From: Treponema sp.
GTDB lineage: Bacteria; Spirochaetota; Spirochaetia; Treponematales; Breznakiellaceae
Direction: 5' to 3'
Length of the DNA stretch: 44,056 nucleotides
NCBI GenBank assembly: GCA_031267685.1
Contig: JAIRYV010000099.1
Location: forward strand, 1-44,056
The translations under genes and the position numbers were made by a program. Shown here piece after piece: positions 43,200 to 44,056 of the stretch (the first letter of the stretch is position 1; each line of letters begins with the position of its first letter). Below the pieces are notes generated by a model. That model searched no databases. It was not told where the DNA came from and saw only the letters and a list, made by a program, of their open reading frames with translations.

Positions 43200-43850
43200 C
43201 GGATATGTCTGGCGCCACACATCCGGCACTGCGTGTCTGACACCGTGTGTAACACCGCATATCTGACATCGCGTCTGGCACTTCGCCTCCACTGTCTGGC
43301 ACCGCGTGTCTGACACCGTGTGTAACACCGCATATCTGACATCGCGTCTGGCACCTCGCCTCCACTGTCTGGCACCGCGTGTCTGACACCGTGTGTAACA
43401 CCGCATATCTACACCGCGTCTGGCACCTCGCCTCCACTGTCTGACACCACATGTCTGACACCACATGTCTGGCACCGCGTGTCTGACACCGTGTGTAACA
43501 CCGCATATCTACACCGCATCCGTTGTCTGGCACCGCGTGTCTGACACCGCGTGTCTGACACTACGTCTGACACCATGTGTAACACCGCATATCTACACCG
43601 CGTCTGACACCATGTGTAACACCGCATATCTACACCGCGTCTGACACCACGTGTCTGACACTACGTCTGACACCATGTGTAACACCGCATATCTACACCA
43701 CGTCTGACACCACGTGTCTGACACCACATGTCTGACACTGCGTCTGACACCACATGTCTGACACCATGTGTAACACCGCATATCTACACCGCGTCTGACA
43801 CCACGTGTCTGACACCGCGTGCGTCTGACACCACGTGTCTGACACTGCGA
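43200..43850. repeat. large array of short palindromic repeats (array 5)
   Basis: About 650 bases made of a roughly 12-base unit GTGTCTGACACC and variants. The GTGTC-T-GACAC core is a perfect inverted repeat. Longer units recur within it, for example the block from CTGTCTGGCACCGCGTG through CACCGCATATCT to CGCCTCCACT, seen three times near 43290, 43365 and 43435. No GATC is regular. It lies between a partial gene's 3' end and the wzz promoter. Confidence 0.95.
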
Positions 43851-43948
43851 AGAAGCGTATCATCAGGTTTAGCCGCGCACAGCATGATGAATAGCGCATC
43901 CAGTCGCTTTTGCTGTAGGAATAGGATAATAAGAGCGATATTGTGGTT

Positions 43949-44056
43949 TTAATATGCCTTCAGTGGTACATCGAAAGACTCTATCGTGTCGCCGTCCTGT
44001 TTCAGAATGCCAACTCCAAAGTTCCGCGCATGTTCTACAACCGTTTCGTCCATTGA
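43949..44056 (-). CDS. C-terminal end of an unidentified protein (runs off the window)
   Basis: Thirty-five codons and TAA at 43949-43951, ending with HARNFGVGILKQDGDTIESF and DVPLKAY. The gene continues beyond 44056. I cannot name the family from this part. It is followed by about 100 bases without features (43851-43948), then array 5, so the array is again 3' of a gene on that gene's strand. Confidence 0.55.
   Translation of the reverse strand, partial: SMDETVVEHARNFGVGILKQDGDTIESFDVPLKAY

Noticed and set aside
43126..43899. Cys/Arg-rich open frames (MRCYTRCQT-type repeats) on the minus strand
   Set aside because: Several overlapping frames are open over the same array, as expected of a stop-free repeat; none has a ribosome-binding site.

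Overview
The window looks like chromosome of a spirochaete of the Treponema group, with moderate GC and probably host- or gut-associated. This is inferred from the gene set: a PPi-dependent phosphofructokinase, treponeme-style substrate-binding proteins whose mature ends begin SGNRN, a tmRNA without an encoded CCA, and an outer-membrane protein built as FN3-like repeats, a Pro/Glu spacer and a barrel. No 16S rRNA or other decisive marker is present, so the assignment is tentative.

Layout. 1-4 kb: a 23-bp tandem array, an IHF/HU-DUF4469-type gene, two small coiled-coil membrane genes that share a duplicated 3' end, pfp, and a decayed secreted-protein gene. 4-7.4 kb: a GT4 glycosyltransferase, a modular outer-membrane protein and a TrmH-family RNA methyltransferase. 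7.4-11.5 kb: tmRNA with its own promoter, ftsH, an MscS channel and a DUF432-like gene, all on the minus strand. 11.6-14 kb: a second DUF4469-type gene with a second 23-bp array, then an NFACT/RqcH-like gene. 14-20.5 kb: carbohydrate metabolism on the plus strand (GH13 glucosidase, gap, pgk, GH18 chitinase, tpiA), ended by a terminator. 20.6-25 kb: a 21-bp GATC array with a gene of unknown family, an RluA-like pseudouridine synthase, a TPR protein, an Smr-domain protein with internal repeats, and infA. 25-28 kb: a PfkB sugar kinase (KdgK-like) and gnd. 28.2-31 kb: an AT-rich, probably acquired block with a possible attenuator, an HTH protein, a D12-class adenine methyltransferase and a zinc-type macrodomain. 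31-33.5 kb: YbjQ, a small membrane protein, Nth, a ribbon-helix-helix-like protein and an SPFH protein. 34-38 kb: two paralogous peptide-type ABC substrate-binding proteins separated by a strong hairpin. 38.4-43.1 kb: an exopolysaccharide cluster (wzz, wza, wecA-like, a wza fragment, vanZ-like). 43.2-43.85 kb: a large array of short palindromic repeats, then the end of an unidentified gene.

How the genes work together. The pfp, gap, pgk and tpiA genes give central glycolysis, with glucosidase, chitinase, KDG kinase and gnd feeding or bypassing it. tmRNA, FtsH and the RqcH-like protein are parts of translation rescue and protein quality control. The polysaccharide genes form a Wzz/Wza-type export module with a lipid-linked sugar initiator.

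The most unusual signals are these. (i) There are several tandem-repeat arrays with periods of 21, 42 or 23 bp. Three of them carry one GATC per unit, and both 23-bp arrays lie 3' of DUF4469-type genes in the same orientation. (ii) Two neighbouring genes, wecA-like and vanZ-like, appear to start at ATT codons. (iii) wzz appears to be leaderless. (iv) There is a candidate terminator/antiterminator leader before the HTH-methyltransferase genes. No tRNA, rRNA, insertion sequence or CRISPR array was recognised.
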